In this document: piece after piece, positions 1-14,635 of the stretch
Layout of the letters: every line of letters begins with the position of its first letter
Numbering within the stretch: position 1 is the first letter of the stretch
Origin: Karstenula rhodostoma CBS 690.94
Lineage: Eukaryota; Ascomycota; Dothideomycetes; Pleosporales; Didymosphaeriaceae
DNA: 64,000 nucleotides
Assembly (NCBI GenBank): GCA_010093485.1
Contig: MU001496.1
Span: forward strand, 400,685-464,684
Direction: 5' to 3'
Made by a program: the position numbers and the translations under genes
The notes under the pieces: model-generated
Database searches by the model: none
Told to the model about the DNA's origin: nothing
What the model saw: only the letters and a program-made list of their open reading frames with translations

Positions 1-3000
1 TATATTATTCTATAAATCCTTTATAAGGTACTCTACTATACTAAAAGTAACTTTAAAGTACCTTTTAAAAGTAATATATAAATTATAATATATATTACTT
101 TATTATATACTTAGTATTTATATTATTATCTTATTATTAAGGATATATTAATAATACTATTATAAGTCTATTATATAAATACCTATACTTATATATAGAT
201 TATTAATTATATACTATATAGGTACTAGTAGTAATTTAAAAGATAAGTTATAAAAATAACTATCTATATTATCTAGTTAGCCTTATAGGTATACTATTAT
301 ATTATTTTACTATAATAGGTTTAAAGCCTATTTTTAAAATACTATATTATTTATTAAGCTAGTATAGAACTTAAAAGGGGATTTTATATTTCTCTTTATA
401 ATTTATAGAAATTACTCTAATATCTATTATACCTAGTATATAGATAGTTTATATACCTATATATTATTAGTAATATAAAGGAGGTAATAAATTTAAGTAG
501 TATATATATTAATAAATATAGAGTTAAGTCTATAATAGAGGTTCTTATACTTCTATATAAAATTCTTTACTAGTATAGTAATAAGCTTATACTACTTCTT
601 AGTAATTACTAGTTATAAAACTAGCTAATATAGCTATTAGTATTTTATAAAATATTAGTAGTAATCTTTTAGTAATTTATTCTTTAGTACTATAGGGCTA
701 TATATTAGGATTTAGTTTTATTATTCTACTAACTTCTATATTTTCTAGTATAGTATACTACTTAGTATAGTATTAACTATAATAAGAATATTCTTTTTAG
801 AATATTTTATTATATTTACTATTTAATTTATTATAACTCTATTTAGTTTCTATAGGTAGCCCCTTATATTAAATTTCTCCCTAATCTAGATATTATAGAG
901 TAGCTTTAAGATATTTATATATATATAGTATATAGTATTAATTAGAAAATTATATAAAAAAAATATTATTACTAGATTAAGTAAATATAACTAATAAGAT
1001 AAACTACTATTATATAAGATTATAAGTTTATTATATTAGCCTATAGTTATTACTTATATAAGAGTTCTTTTAATTTCTATATAATCTATACTATTAATTA
1101 GTATATTATATCTATTAGTATAGGGAAAGTAGTAGTACTTTTATCTAGTTCTAATTTATATATAGGTACCTTCTATTATATATAATTAATAGAATTATTT
1201 AGAATTATTTAGTTATTTTATCCTTATAATCTAGATAATAGCGGGTCTATTACTTATAACTAAGATAATATTAGCTTTTAAAATAAATATTTAATTAGTA
1301 TAAGTATCTAATATATCCCTTATACCTATATATAGAAGTCTTATTTTATTAATAAATAGCTTAAGAAATATATTTATAGCCTTATATTAAATACTTTCTA
1401 GTATAATTATTATAATTAGTATATTATCTAGCTTCTTATATATTATTAATTTAAGGTTATATATATTAAGAACTACTAGTATAACTATTATATATTTCTT
1501 TACTATAGATATTAAGCTAATACTATTAATAATTAGGTATAGAACTAGATAGTAGTAATTATAGAATAGGCTCTTCTTATACTAGTAATTAAAAAGCTCT
1601 TTATTATAGATATTAGTATATATATATCTATTTAGATTAGAAAACTCTCTACTTTTATAATATTAGAGTTCTAGCGCTTACTATAGACTATTAAACTAGT
1701 TTCTAAAATAGTTTACTATAAGTATATAAGGGAATTAGATAATAGATTAAAATAGTTTATACTACTACTCTACCTCTTTAGAATAGTAAGGCTAGTTATA
1801 AAAGCTATATATTTTATTATTATAATATTATTCTATATATACTATATAGCCCTAGAAGTAGTAGTTAAAGTAGGTTATCTTTATAGTATTAATAAGCGCT
1901 TAATTTCTAAGAATAGCCTTTATTAACTCTTTAATATTTATATTATATTATTCCTAGATTATTCTATATAATACCCTCTATTATAGATAAAAATAACTTA
2001 TAAAAACTTAGTATACCTTTATATTAAATAAAAAAATATAATTAGTTACTAGGCTTTAGTTCCTTTATATACTAGTTATAGTATTATAATTACTTATTTT
2101 TATTAGGCTATATAGTAAATAGCTTATTATACCTACTATACTAGCTTATATCTAATCTATTTATTAGGTTTTAGTATACTTATTTATTTTCTAGAAATTT
2201 ATTATAGACTAGTAAATTAATATATCTATTCTAGTTATTCTTTTTATTATTACTCTCTTTAAATTACTCTTCTATAAGTCTATTAGCTCTTATAGCTAAT
2301 ATAAAATTTTTATATATAACTTTTTCTAGGTTATTAAAAGGAATATTCTTATAGTAGTAAAGTTTAAAATATTTTTTCTTTATTTACTAGCTAATACTAT
2401 ACCCCCTACTATATCTAAAAGGATATTTATATTAATAGTTTCTATTTCCTATCTAGTTTATTACTAGTACTATCTAGTATAGCCCTATAAGGTAAAGTAT
2501 AGCTATTATACTAATCTATAATAGTATTAATATTAATAAGTAGGAGTAAGTTATAATATAGAGAGGTTATTTATTTATATTAGTATTAGTATTAGGCTAC
2601 TACTATAGATATATATAGAAAGTAAAGTAGGCCTATAAAAATAGAGTATATATATATATTAAGTATACTATACTAGATAATAATTTATATAATATAAGTA
2701 GTTATACTACTAAATATTCTAGAATCTTAAAAGCTTATATATATCTAACCTAACTTTTTATTAACTTATATAGTATATAAGTTATATATACTATCTATTC
2801 TTCTTTACTATAAACTTATATACTAATAGTAACTATTAGTATAAAACTAATAATAGGATAAAAATATATAATATATTTATTTCTTTTCTAATTAAATAAT
2901 AAAGTACTAGTAGCTAAGTAAGGTATAGTCTATTTATAAAGAGTAAGGTAATAATTAAATATAATATAATATATACCCTTTAGGTATCTAAATATATTAA

Positions 3001-3627
3001 ATACTCTAATAGATAAGTCTTAGATTAATATAGTAATATACACTATAACTATAGATATCTAAAAATATTAAAACTAGTCCTTCTAATAACTAATACTTAC
3101 TAATAGGTACTAAAAAAAAAATAAAGGAAAAATTCTATAAGTAAGCTAAATTACTAGATATCTACTATAGGCTTTAAAAGCTTAAAACTATAGTAGTATA
3201 TACTAAATAACTTAATCTATTATTAAAAGGTAGTAGTATCTAAATTAACTAAAATATAAACTATCTAGATATATTTAAAAAACCCTATATATAATATTAT
3301 ATAGTAAATTATAAGTCTAGATTTTTATAACTATTATAGTAACTAAATAAACTAGTAGCTATATTTAGAAAACTATTAAAGAAACTAAAGTTAATATTAC
3401 TTTTAAAATTAGTTTATATCTAAATAAGTAATAGCCTATAATAGGTATATTAGAGTAAAACTATTAGTAAATCCCTAGGTATAAGTACCTCCTAATATAA
3501 AACTAAAAAAATTATCTATATTTAAAAATAAGTAGTAAAGTTTATAAGCTAATACCCCTCTTATATATATATATAGTATAATTTAATTATACTTTAAATA
3601 AGCCCTTATCTAGAATATAGAGGGCTT

Positions 3628-3905
3628 ATTAGTTATAATATAATTATATAATTATAGACTAAAGCTAAATTTAGGGGTATCCCCTTATAAGGCCCTTTAA
3701 GGTAGCTAGTAGAGTTTAGAATAAATATATAAGTATAAGGTTTATTATTTATTATAGGGGTCTATTATCTATATAATAGGGTATTATTAACTATAATATA
3801 ACTATATAATTATAGACTAAAACTAGATTTAGAGGTATTCCCTTATAAGGCCCTCTAAGGTAGCTAGTAGAGCTTAGAATAATTATATAAGTATAAAGTT
3901 TAGTA
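3628..3905. repeat. Tandem duplication, period about 158 bp
   Basis: A unit starting at 3628 is repeated from 3786. Both copies share a long stretch running through TATAATTATAGACTAAA and a GGTAGCTAGTAGAG block. The copies differ mostly by C/T and A/G changes, as expected if RIP continued after duplication. Confidence 0.7.
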
Positions 3906-4206
3906 TTTAGTTCTTAGCCTTAATTTATATTACTTAAGTAGGCTATTTTCTTTATAACTAGGGAGGGTTATTATACTATAGGTTATTATACTATCTATTA
4001 TATAAGAGTAGAACTATCTCTAGATTTAGAGGTATCCCCTTTTAAGACTATAGTAGGTAGATAGAGTAGATATCTATTATAGTAAGTAAAAGAAGGAGGC
4101 TAGTATAAAAAGTAATATATACTACTATAAGTAATTATAAGTATTAGAGTATAGAGTTTATAAGAGAGAAAGTAAGAAAGGAGTAATAGAGTTATATAAT
4201 TATAGG

Positions 4207-4730
4207 TATTAACTTTACTTATACTAAGCCTAATTAAGTTATATAGGTAAGTAAGGTAATAATAAATAGTATATATATTTATATCTAGAAACTATATTAT
4301 TATATTAATATATAAGAGTACTTTTATATATATATAGCTAAGTATTTACTATTATAGTTAGTTTCCTATATATAGGGTAGCCCTATACTAATACTAATTA
4401 TTAGTAAGAAAAGAAATATTAATATAGAATATATAAGTAATCTACTATATAATATAATATAAACTTATATTACCTTTACTTTTACTAAGTTTAATTAATA
4501 TATATAGATAAGTAATATAATAGTAAATAGTATATATTTCTATACCTTAAGACTATATTATTATATTAATATATATAAGTACTTTTATATATATATAGCT
4601 AAGTATTTACTAATATAGTTAATTTCCTATATATAGGGTAGCCCTATACTAATATTAATAATTAGTAAGTAAAAAAATATTAATATAGAATATATAAGTA
4701 ATCTACTATATAATATAATATAGATTTAAA
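4207..4730. repeat. Tandem duplication, period about 261 bp
   Basis: Two copies, about 4207-4467 and 4468-4730. Each contains the marker GGGTAGCCCTATACTAAT and ends in a TAATCTACTATATAATATAA block. Differences are mainly transitions plus small indels. Confidence 0.75.
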
Positions 4731-5389
4731 AGTAATAGAATAATAATAAAGGCCCTTTATATACTAAAGGATAAAGATTAACCTCTATACTTTCTACTAT
4801 TTCTATAACCTCTATCCTCTACCTTATATAGTTAACTACTATAAAGAGCTTTTATTTAAGCTTTTTAGTAAGCTAGTAGCGCTAATATTACTAATAAGTA
4901 ATAAATCCCTAGATATAACTTAAGTTTACTAAAGTAGTATTAAATAACCTCTTATTAATCTATATACTTATAGGGGAGGGTTTAGCTTAGCTTACTTATA
5001 TAAAGACTTAAAGGTAGACTATAGAAATTTTATAATTTAATTACTTTACTATTTATACTTATAACTATAGAATAGAGGGGGTTCTAAAGAATATAGAACC
5101 TCCTACTATAGTAAAGATTTCTTAATAATAATAGCTCTATATATAAATAATAATAACTAGTATATTACTAATACTTAGATTATCCTTATAAAATTAAATA
5201 TTACTAGTTAAGCTTTATATAAAACTCTATTAGCTACTAAAGTAGCTACTAGTATTAAATTACCTATAGATACCTCTTAATATTATAACTAGTAAGCTAG
5301 ATTAATAAGACTAATATCTAAAGAAACTATAAATAAATTAGAAACCTATAGAAACTATAGATAGATTAGAAGCCTATAGAAACTATATT

Positions 5390-5520
5390 TAATAATATTA
5401 ATAATATTAATAATATTAATAATATTAATAATATTAATAATATTAATAATATTAATAATATTAATAATATTAATAATATTAATAGTATTAATAGTATTAA
5501 TAATATTAATAATATTAATT
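5390..5520. repeat. 9-bp microsatellite (AATAATATT)n
   Basis: About 14 near-perfect copies of the 9-mer AATAATATT, with a few A-to-G interruptions near the right end. A short duplicated segment (marker CCTATAGAAACTATA) lies immediately to the left. Confidence 0.9.
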
Positions 5521-6780
5521 AATAGTACTAATTCTAGATCTTAATTCTAGGTCTTAATTCTTAGTTAAAATTCTAGGTATATATTTTATTATAATTAAAT
5601 TATAAGCTAAATAGAGGGTAAGTATATATTTTATTATAACTAGATTATAAGCTAGATAGTAGGTAGTACTATATATAAATTATAAATTATATAAGATACT
5701 ATATAGTTAATAAATATAAAAGAAAGAGGTAATAAAGCTAGAAATACTATAAAGTTTTATATAAACTAGTTTACTAATAGTATTATATAAACTCTAGACT
5801 CCTAAATAGGTAAGACTAAACTAAAGATAAAAGGAAAGTCTATAATATTTAAATAATAAAATAATTAATTAAAAGGAGTAGAACTAGCTAGCTAAAAAGA
5901 AAAGAGCTAGTTAATTAGAGATAGTTAGTTAAAAAGTAGTTACCTAAGAAGAGTATAGAGTTAATAAAAATATTACCTTATATATAGTCTAGGGAGCACT
6001 AAGCTAGCCTATATAATAAGGAGAAAGGAATATAGTAGTAAATAGTAAATTACCTAATTAGATTTAACTACCTATTTAATTAGGTATAAAGGGAGTATTT
6101 AATAGTAGTCTAGAAGCTTTTATAGATATAGAGAGAAAGTTTATTTAATATAATAATAGTTATAAAAAAGCTTTATAATAGTAGAGAGGTAATAAAATAG
6201 TAGAGAGCTTATAAAGTATTAAAAGAAAGTATATTTAATATAATAATAACTAGTATAAAGTTTATAAGATAGCTATAATTAGTAAAGAGTATATAGAGTA
6301 GTAATAGTAAATAGAAAAGATAATATACTAAAAACTACCTATTAAAGTTATACTTAAATATATATTAGTAGATTTACTAGTATACTAATATAGTAAGGAC
6401 TTAGGTAAAGGGCTTATAATATAATAGAGAGCTTATAAGATAACTAAAAAATAGTATAGTATATTTTAACTACTAAAATACCTAAGTTAGCGTTATAGTA
6501 ATATAGGTACTACTTAGTATAACTTATAGGAGAGCTTCCTATTAATAAAAAATATAGATAAGGACTTATTAGTAGAGAGATTATTTATAACCTAATTTAA
6601 TATCCTTATATAATTAAATATATAGACTATACTATAAGTTTATATAGAATAGTATTATTACTAAAATAAGATTACTACTAATATATACTAGAATAAGTTA
6701 TAATAAATAAAACTTATCTAGGGGTATTTTATTATTTTATTATTATATAGATAGGTTAGTCTTATTAGAAAGTTAAGTAT

Positions 6781-6958
6781 AGGTATTTAAGTAGTAGGCT
6801 AGTAATTAGGAGGTATTTAAGTAGTAAACTAGTAATTAGGAGGTATTTAAGTAGTAGACTAGTAATTAGGAGGTATTTAAGTAGTAGGCTAGCGAGTAGG
6901 AGGTATTTAAGCGGTAGGCTAGTAAGTAGGAGGTATTTAAGTAGTAGACTAGCAAGTG
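6781..6958. repeat. 30-bp minisatellite, 6 copies
   Basis: Six consecutive copies of a 30-bp unit built around AGGTATTTAAGTAGTAGGCT. Copies 4-6 keep GCGAG, AGCGG and GCAAGTG, so they are less completely mutated than the rest of the block. The unit is a multiple of three, which would fit a repeat inside an ancient coding sequence, but no frame is open now. Confidence 0.88.
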
Positions 6959-9900
6959 TAGATATATATAAGTAATAAGAAGAGAGTAATATATAGAGTA
7001 ATATTTAAGTAATAAATATAGTAGTATATATATAATAAAAGGAAGTAACTATAATAAACTTCTATATATAATATAGATTTATATAGATAGATATCTTTTT
7101 CTAGAGGGGCCTCTTACTAAAAAGAATAAATAGTAGTTATTAATAGTAGATATTTAGATTTAGTATATTAATTATAAAATTAATATTAATAGTATTATAC
7201 TAAAATATATTAGTTATACTTCTAGATATTAGTATCTTAATATTAATAATAATATTTAGAATACTATCTATACTATTAATAATAGTACTTAAAATACTAT
7301 CTATACTATTAATAATAATACTTAAAATATTATTTACTCTATAGCTAAATTTTAATATTCTATAATACTAATAGCTTAGTATACTATACTAATTATAGTA
7401 TATTCTTTCCCCTCTCCTATAGTACTAATTATATAGAAATAATATATTATATAGTTCCTTCTAAACCTTTTAAATATATAGAATTATATCTAGCTCTTAA
7501 ATAAAAAAAGTATTTATATTATAGTATTTTATTTACTTACTATATATTATAGGTTAAAATTTTAAATATAAAAATAATAGATATATTATATATTTACTCT
7601 ATATACTATTTCTTTATAGCCTAATACTATATATATACTTCTTATACCTTATACTTACTATATTTTTTTACTAATACCTTCTCCTCTAGTATACTTTTAG
7701 GGCGCCCTCCTTTACTTATATAATTACTAAGGGTATATCTAGATAGGCCCTATACTCTATATAAAGATAGTATTACTAGTATCTATTATCTATACTAGTC
7801 TATAATATTATATTTACTACTATTTAGCTAATATCTTATATACTAGAATTTTATTTTTTTAGGTATTATTATATAGAGATCTATATAATATACTCTATAA
7901 GGTCTAATAGTATTTATAATAGTACTTTCTATATAGTAATTATATATTATTAGACTTTTTATATCCTCTATATCCTCTTTCTATTTACTAATAATAAGCT
8001 TTATATAAATATAATATATATAAGACTCTAGCTCTATATAGTATTAAATAGAAGTATAATAAATATTATCTTTATTAAAAAGAACTACTAGCCTATATAT
8101 ATTTACCTTCTAATACTTATATAATATTATCCCTATATATATTTTTACTCTAATAAGGGAGTAAGGCTATAGAGTTTTCTTCTTATTTTTTTTCTTTTCT
8201 TTTTCTACTTTCTTCTCTACCTTTATATTATTATTATTATTATTATTATTATTAGGGATAGGGATAGTTTTAGTATTATTAATACTAAAATTCTTATTAA
8301 ATAAGGTAGCCTTATTACTACCTTTACCTTAGTCTCTAGTATTTATATACTTACTAAGTATAGAGCCTTCTACTAAAGGATTATTAGGTATATTAATTTT
8401 ACTAGAGTAGTAAAATCTATATATAGGTAGAGAGAGCTTTTCTACCTTAGAAATTTTAGGTACTAGCTATTATAGTATTATTTTAAGTTTCTTAGCTTTT
8501 TTAAAAATATCCCTTAATATAGGATACTAGAACTAGAGCTTAGGGCTAGAGAAAATAAAGAAGTTAAACTTATTATTATTATTACTATAGAGGGGAAAGA
8601 TACTAAAGAGCTAGATATACTTTTCTTCTATAGTAGATAGAGGGTATAAGATTAATAGCCCTAAAGGATAGTATATAAAATATAAGTAGATTTTATTAAA
8701 AGCTTTCTTATATTAATATATATTATATACTATATATAGTATACTATTATAACTACTATAAAAGGTAATTACTAAAGTATATAATATAATATATACTAAG
8801 CTAGTTTAGAGTATCCTCTATATTATAGATATTATATAAAAATATATTAGTATACTTTTAATATTATAATATAGGCTAAAGAGTAAGTATTATATATATA
8901 AGGTATAAATTTATTTATATTAATATTACTCTAATAATACTTTCTATTAATATTATTTTTTTTTCTAAAAACTTATTACTAATTAGAGAGCTAGATTCTT
9001 ATAAAAGTTATATAAAGATTCTATATTACTATTATTATTTTTTTAATTCTAACTATTTTAGATAGTATTCTCTACTAGAGTATTTACTAACTATTTACCT
9101 AATAGAGCTATAAGTATATATACTATTAAAATTATAGTCCTATTTATCTAGTCTATTTTTTTAAAAATTATATTACTTTTACTATCCTTTTATAGCTAGT
9201 CCCTTTTATAATAGCTATATAAGGTAGAGATTATAGTATCTAATAGCTCCTTTATAGTTAATTTACCTATAGTAATACTAATATTCTATTATTTTATAAT
9301 ATTAACTAGTATATAATAGTAATAATCTATATACTTAAATATATTATTCCTAGACTTATAAGCTATCTAGTAAACCCTATTAATATTTATATAAGTTATA
9401 TTCTTATACTTCTATACTTTATTAATAATAATTTAAAGCCCTATTATTACTATAATATTAACTATTATTAACTATTATAGTAAAAGAGTAGGCTAGATAA
9501 GAAATATATTAGATAGGTCTAAAAGTACTAGTATAAGAATAAGGTTAAAGTTAATATATAAGTCTCTTTTTAGAAGAGTATACTTCTCCTTATACCTATA
9601 GATACCTCTAAAGTATACTAGATAATAGTATATATTCTTTTTAGTAATTAATTAACTAATATACTTATCTTTCTACTCTTTATTAATATAGACTATTATT
9701 ATTATATCTATAATCTAAAATAGTCTATTAAACTATATACCCTTTTACTCTACCTTCTACTTTAATAGTATAATTATATAGAGGAGCTCTAAATACCTAT
9801 CTACCCTATATATACTAGATAGGAGAATCTATACTTTATTAATATCTAGCTAGAAATATATATACTAGTAATAATATAGAAGAAATTTATTATTATACTC

Positions 9901-10449
9901 TAATTTAGATATTAAAACTAGTAACTAGGGGATTTACTATTACTTAGAAGGTAGTAAAGGAGTTAATTTAGGGCCTTCTATAGTTATTATTTTATCCTTA
10001 GTTATATATATATTATTTATTATATAATATAGTTACTTATCCTCTAGATAAGAATATTTAGGTTTATAATTACTAAATATATTATTATTACTATTACTAC
10101 TACTATTACTAATATATAAGTTCTTATTCTAGAAATCTTTAAGGGTAGTAATAGCTACTAGCTATATTAAATATATCCCCTATAACTACTATACCTCTTA
10201 TAGCTTTTATAATAGCTTTTTAGTATAAGGACTATATTTAATAGACCTACTAATATAATAGATAATCCTTATTTTAGTAACTATAGGTATTATCTATTTA
10301 GTAGATTAATAAGTACTATAAAATAAGTAAATAGTAGAGGACTTATACTTTAATAAAACTAGATAGTAGTAGTAATAATTATTAATATATATAGATTATA
10401 TAAATAGTTAAAAAAGAATAGAATATTAATTTACTATTTAAGAGTCCTT

Positions 10450-10560
10450 ATTATAACTAATTAGTTATCCTATATATAGATAATTTCTAGAGTCTCCTAG
10501 ACTCTATCCCTATTAATATAATTATCCCTCTATAATATTAATATATATTTATATATATAT
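10450..10560. repeat. Repeat copy related to 11,850-11,960
   Basis: The marker TAGATAATTTCTAGAGTC at about 10,477 recurs at about 11,876 in the same orientation. Similar sequence on both sides continues into CCCTCTA. The second copy directly abuts the RIP-mutated 151-bp segment at 11,699-11,850. Confidence 0.6.
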
Positions 10561-11698
10561 ACTACTATAGAAGGTTATCCTATTATTTAAGAATCCTTAT
10601 TATAACTAGACTAGTGTTAGTTAGTTACCTCTTTATTTATTTATTTAGAATCCTCACTTTATTAAGTTAAGTTTATTTAATTACTATCTTTCCCTAGAAC
10701 TAGTTATTAAGATCTATTAAAAGCTACTAATTATAGCTAGATACTAGTTAATTTTATATTATAATCCTCGTTACCTTATTCTATTATTAACGCGATACTA
10801 AGCTCCTATACTTAGTATTTTATAATTAAATACTATATACCCCTATTACTATTATTAAAGATTAACTATATATAGCTACTATCTCTATTCTTTATCCTTT
10901 ACCCTTTATATATTACCCTATAGGCTCTATACTTAGAACTCCTTTACTAATACTATTACCTTTACCTATATATCTACTACGCTATACAGGATCTTTTATA
11001 TCTAGTAGATACTCGCCTTATCTATTATCTCTACTATAAATTTCTTATCCTTCTTAGTCGCCTCCTTATTATAATAGGCTTTAATTTCCTATAGCTCTTA
11101 TTATATATATACTAGCTACTATCTATTTTCTACCTCTATTTTATAAGTATTAATTACCCCCTAGCCTAGTTAAAATACCTTAAATATATTACTAATCCCT
11201 ATATATACCTCTTTATTAATTTTTACTTTAGTAATAACCTATCTTAGCTTATTACTATTACCCTAGTATATTATAATAGTAGAATATACTTTATAGGAGT
11301 ACTACTTAGTATTATAGGCTATTTCTTCTATACCTTTTAGGATCGCGGGGAATAGGTAGATTACTAATCTACTATTATTATTATTATTACTACTATCGCT
11401 AGATAAGGTAATCCTAGTATATAGGTATTATACTAGTAAACCTAAAATATTATATAAGTATCGCGCTATTAAGGAGGATTTATAGTATACTAATAATAGC
11501 TATTTTATATATATACTATTAATAACTAATAGAGTATAGGATAGAGGGAGTAATATAAGTAGTAGTACCCACCTATATATACTTTTCTCTAGTTTTAATA
11601 AAAACTATCCTTTTTATCTATTAATAACTCTCTATTATTAGAATTCTTATATATTAGTAGGTATATACTAAGCCTATTTTAGCTAGCTTAGTACTACG

Positions 11699-11850
11699 CC
11701 CTTTTTAGTTAGCCTATATATAGATATTAGGTATACCTTAGTTACTTTTTTAGTCCCCCTTTATTTATATATTAGTAAAGTATAACGTGCCTTTTTATCC
11801 CCCCTACTTTATTAAGTTACCCTACCTTATAGTAAATCTCTATAATATAT
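11699..11850 (+). repeat. RIP-mutated copy of the 23,710-23,860 segment
   Basis: Aligns without indels to 23,710-23,860. I count 30 differences over about 151 bp. All are C-to-T or G-to-A going from the 23.7-kb copy to this one, and there are no transversions inside the aligned stretch. Retained landmarks are CCCTTTTTAGTTAGCC, TTTAGTCCCCCTTTATT and CCCCCCTACTTTATT. The element family is not recognised. Confidence 0.92.
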
Positions 11851-13515
11851 TATAACTAAATAGTCCTCCTATAAATAGATAATTTCTAGAGTCTTCTAGA
11901 CTTCCTTCTAGTAGTATAATTACCCCTCTAGTATTTATATATATATATTATTATTATATACCCTATAATTTAATTATAAATATCTAGCTACTATTTATAT
12001 TATACTACTCCTCTATAAAGCTAGCTACCTAGAATATCTAGTCTAATAAACTTCTAAGTATAAATATATACTACTAATATATATTATTAATATATTATTT
12101 ATAAAAATACTTACTATTATTAAATTCTACTTTATTATCTATTAACTACTACTAGTTATAGCTTCTAGTTAATACTTAACCTAGGATATAGCTTCTAAAA
12201 CTAAGTATATAGCTTTTAAAACTAATATACCTTCTAGAGCTAATATACCTTTTAGAGTTAATAGTATAGTTTCTAAAGTTAATAATATAGCTATAAAATT
12301 AGTAAAGTTTATATACTAGCTTCCTATTATACCTATCTATATTATAGTATCTAGTACTAATAGGTAATTAATTTAGTATCTAAGGAATAATAAACTATAA
12401 AATATTACTATTATATTTATAGGGTTATAGGTATAGCTCTAGGTATATTAAAACTATATATAAGGGATTTTAAATTATATAATAAGCCTCCTTTATAAAT
12501 CTAATAAGAGTTATATAAAGTCTATTATTTATAATACTTAGTAGCTAGTATAGAAAAAAGGAAAAACCTAAAGTAATATTAGTAATAAGATTAAGGTATA
12601 AATATATAAGAAATTACCCCCTAATTATATATAACTTTTTAACCTCTTTAAAAAATACTAGCCCTTTTTTAAGATAGTCTTAAAGGTATAGTATTAGAAA
12701 ACTTATAACTAGTGCCTAAAGTTATAAAAACTATAAAAAAAGGTAATAACTAATAGGGATATAAATATACCTAGAAATAGTACTAGTTATACTAGTATAC
12801 TAAACTATTAATTACTAGATATATATATATTAGATAAGGTTACTAATAGTATTTACCTAGCTTACTATATACTTAAAGTAATATTAGAGTTTCTAAAAAA
12901 TAATTTTAAAGGATATTATAAGATATACCTTATAGGTACTATAGTAGACTTATTTAATACTAATAGGGATTAAGAATATTATATAGTTAGATTAATTACT
13001 ATTACTATATTCTTTACTATATCTATACTAGTATATAAAAGAGAATATCTATATAAGATAAATATAATAACTCTAATATAATAAAAACCTACTCTAATAT
13101 AGTAAGGACCTACTTTAATATAATAAGAACCTACTCTAATATCTATAGCTATAGATAGTAATATTATTAGTAGTAGTATATTAGGTAGTATAGTATTTAA
13201 TAAAGGTACTAATATAGATAATACTAGTAGTTATACTAAAAGAGTTAATTTTAAATAAGTTTCTAACTCTATATAGACGTAGTATAGTATATCCTAAATA
13301 ATATAATTTAAATACTCTATAATAAATAGCTCTATAAGGTAGATAGCTATATATAGCTTTAACCTAATAATATTATAAAAGAAAATATACCTAAAACTAA
13401 ATAAAGGAGTAAAGCCTTAAAGGGAAAGAATTTAATAGCTTTAAAAGAATAGTACTAGGTTTAGAAAGAAATAGTAGCTTAATAGGGTTATATAAGGATA
13501 GTAATACTTTAGTAA

Positions 13516-13740
13516 TTTTTTATTATTAATATAGAGTATTAAACTTCCTAATTAGGTAATATTTATAAGTTATTAAATACTATAATCTACCTCTATACTA
13601 ATTTTTATTATTAGTATAGAGTATTAAATTACCTAATTAGGTAATATTTATAAGCTATTAAATACTATAATTTACCTCTATACTAATTTTTATTATTAGT
13701 ATAGAACCTTAAACTACTAAGTTAGGTAGGTATTATAATA
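13516..13740. repeat. Tandem repeat, period about 85 bp
   Basis: Copies start at about 13,516, 13,602 and 13,687 (the third is partial). The shared core is TTTTTATTATTAGTATAG, followed in the first two copies by CTAATTAGGTAATATTTATA. Confidence 0.8.
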
Positions 13741-14089
13741 TATATTTATAATAGCTAGTATACTATATATAAAATATATATAATTATTTATATAATATAG
13801 ATTTATTAAAAGTATTATAGAACTTTTTTCTATCTACTTTCTAGGTAATATATATATAATATAGAGTATTATTATATTTTTTATAACCCCTAGTTAAGCC
13901 CTATATATAATCTATAGTTCTATTTTACTAAATACTTTAATACTTCTATATATACTAGATCTAGTATATATTCTAAACTACTAGTATTTCTAATAGCTAA
14001 ATACTTATTAGTTAACTTTATTTTAAATTTAGCTAGTCTACTACTTATACTCCTTAGTAAAGAATAACTAGGTCTTTAATAATAAAGTC

Positions 14090-14635
14090 TCTAGTTAGGT
14101 ACTTAATCTAAAGGTAGTTAGTAGTAATATAATAGTTAATATAGTTTCTAGTTAAATATTTAGTTTTAAGGTAGTTAGTAATAATATAATTATTAATATA
14201 ATCTCTAGTTAGATATTTAAATCTAAAGTAATTAGTAGTAATATAATTATTAATATAGTCTCTAGTTAGGTACTTAAACCTAAAATAGTTAGTAGTAACA
14301 CGATTATTAATATAGTTTTTAACTAAGTACTTAGTCCTAAGATAGTTAGTAATAACGTAATTATTAGGAAAAAATTATTAGAAAAAGTTTCTAGTTTAGT
14401 ACTTAAACCTAAAATAGTTAGTAGTAATATAATTATTAATATAGTCTCTAGTTAGATACTTAAATTTAAAGTAGTTAATAGTAATATAATTATTAATATA
14501 GTTTCTAGCTAGATACTTAAATCTAAGATAGTTAGTAGTAATACTATTATTAATATAGTTTCTAGCTAAATATTTAATTCTAAGGTAGTTTACTATAATA
14601 TAATTATTAATAAAGTTTCTAGCTAGATATATAAG
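14090..14635. repeat. 57-58-bp minisatellite, about 10 copies
   Basis: About ten degenerate copies spaced 57-58 bp. Each has the core TCTAGTTAGATACTTAAA, then GTAGTTAGTAGTAATATAAT, then TATTAATATAG. One copy near 14,295 keeps AACACGATT and another near 14,352 keeps AACGTAATT; these show CA and CG sites that other copies have lost. One longer spacing (about 72 bp) near 14,360 reflects a small A-rich insertion. Confidence 0.85.

Noticed and set aside
5390..5520. CRISPR-like array impression from regular spacing
   Set aside because: It is a plain 9-bp microsatellite without spacers, in a fungal RIP block.
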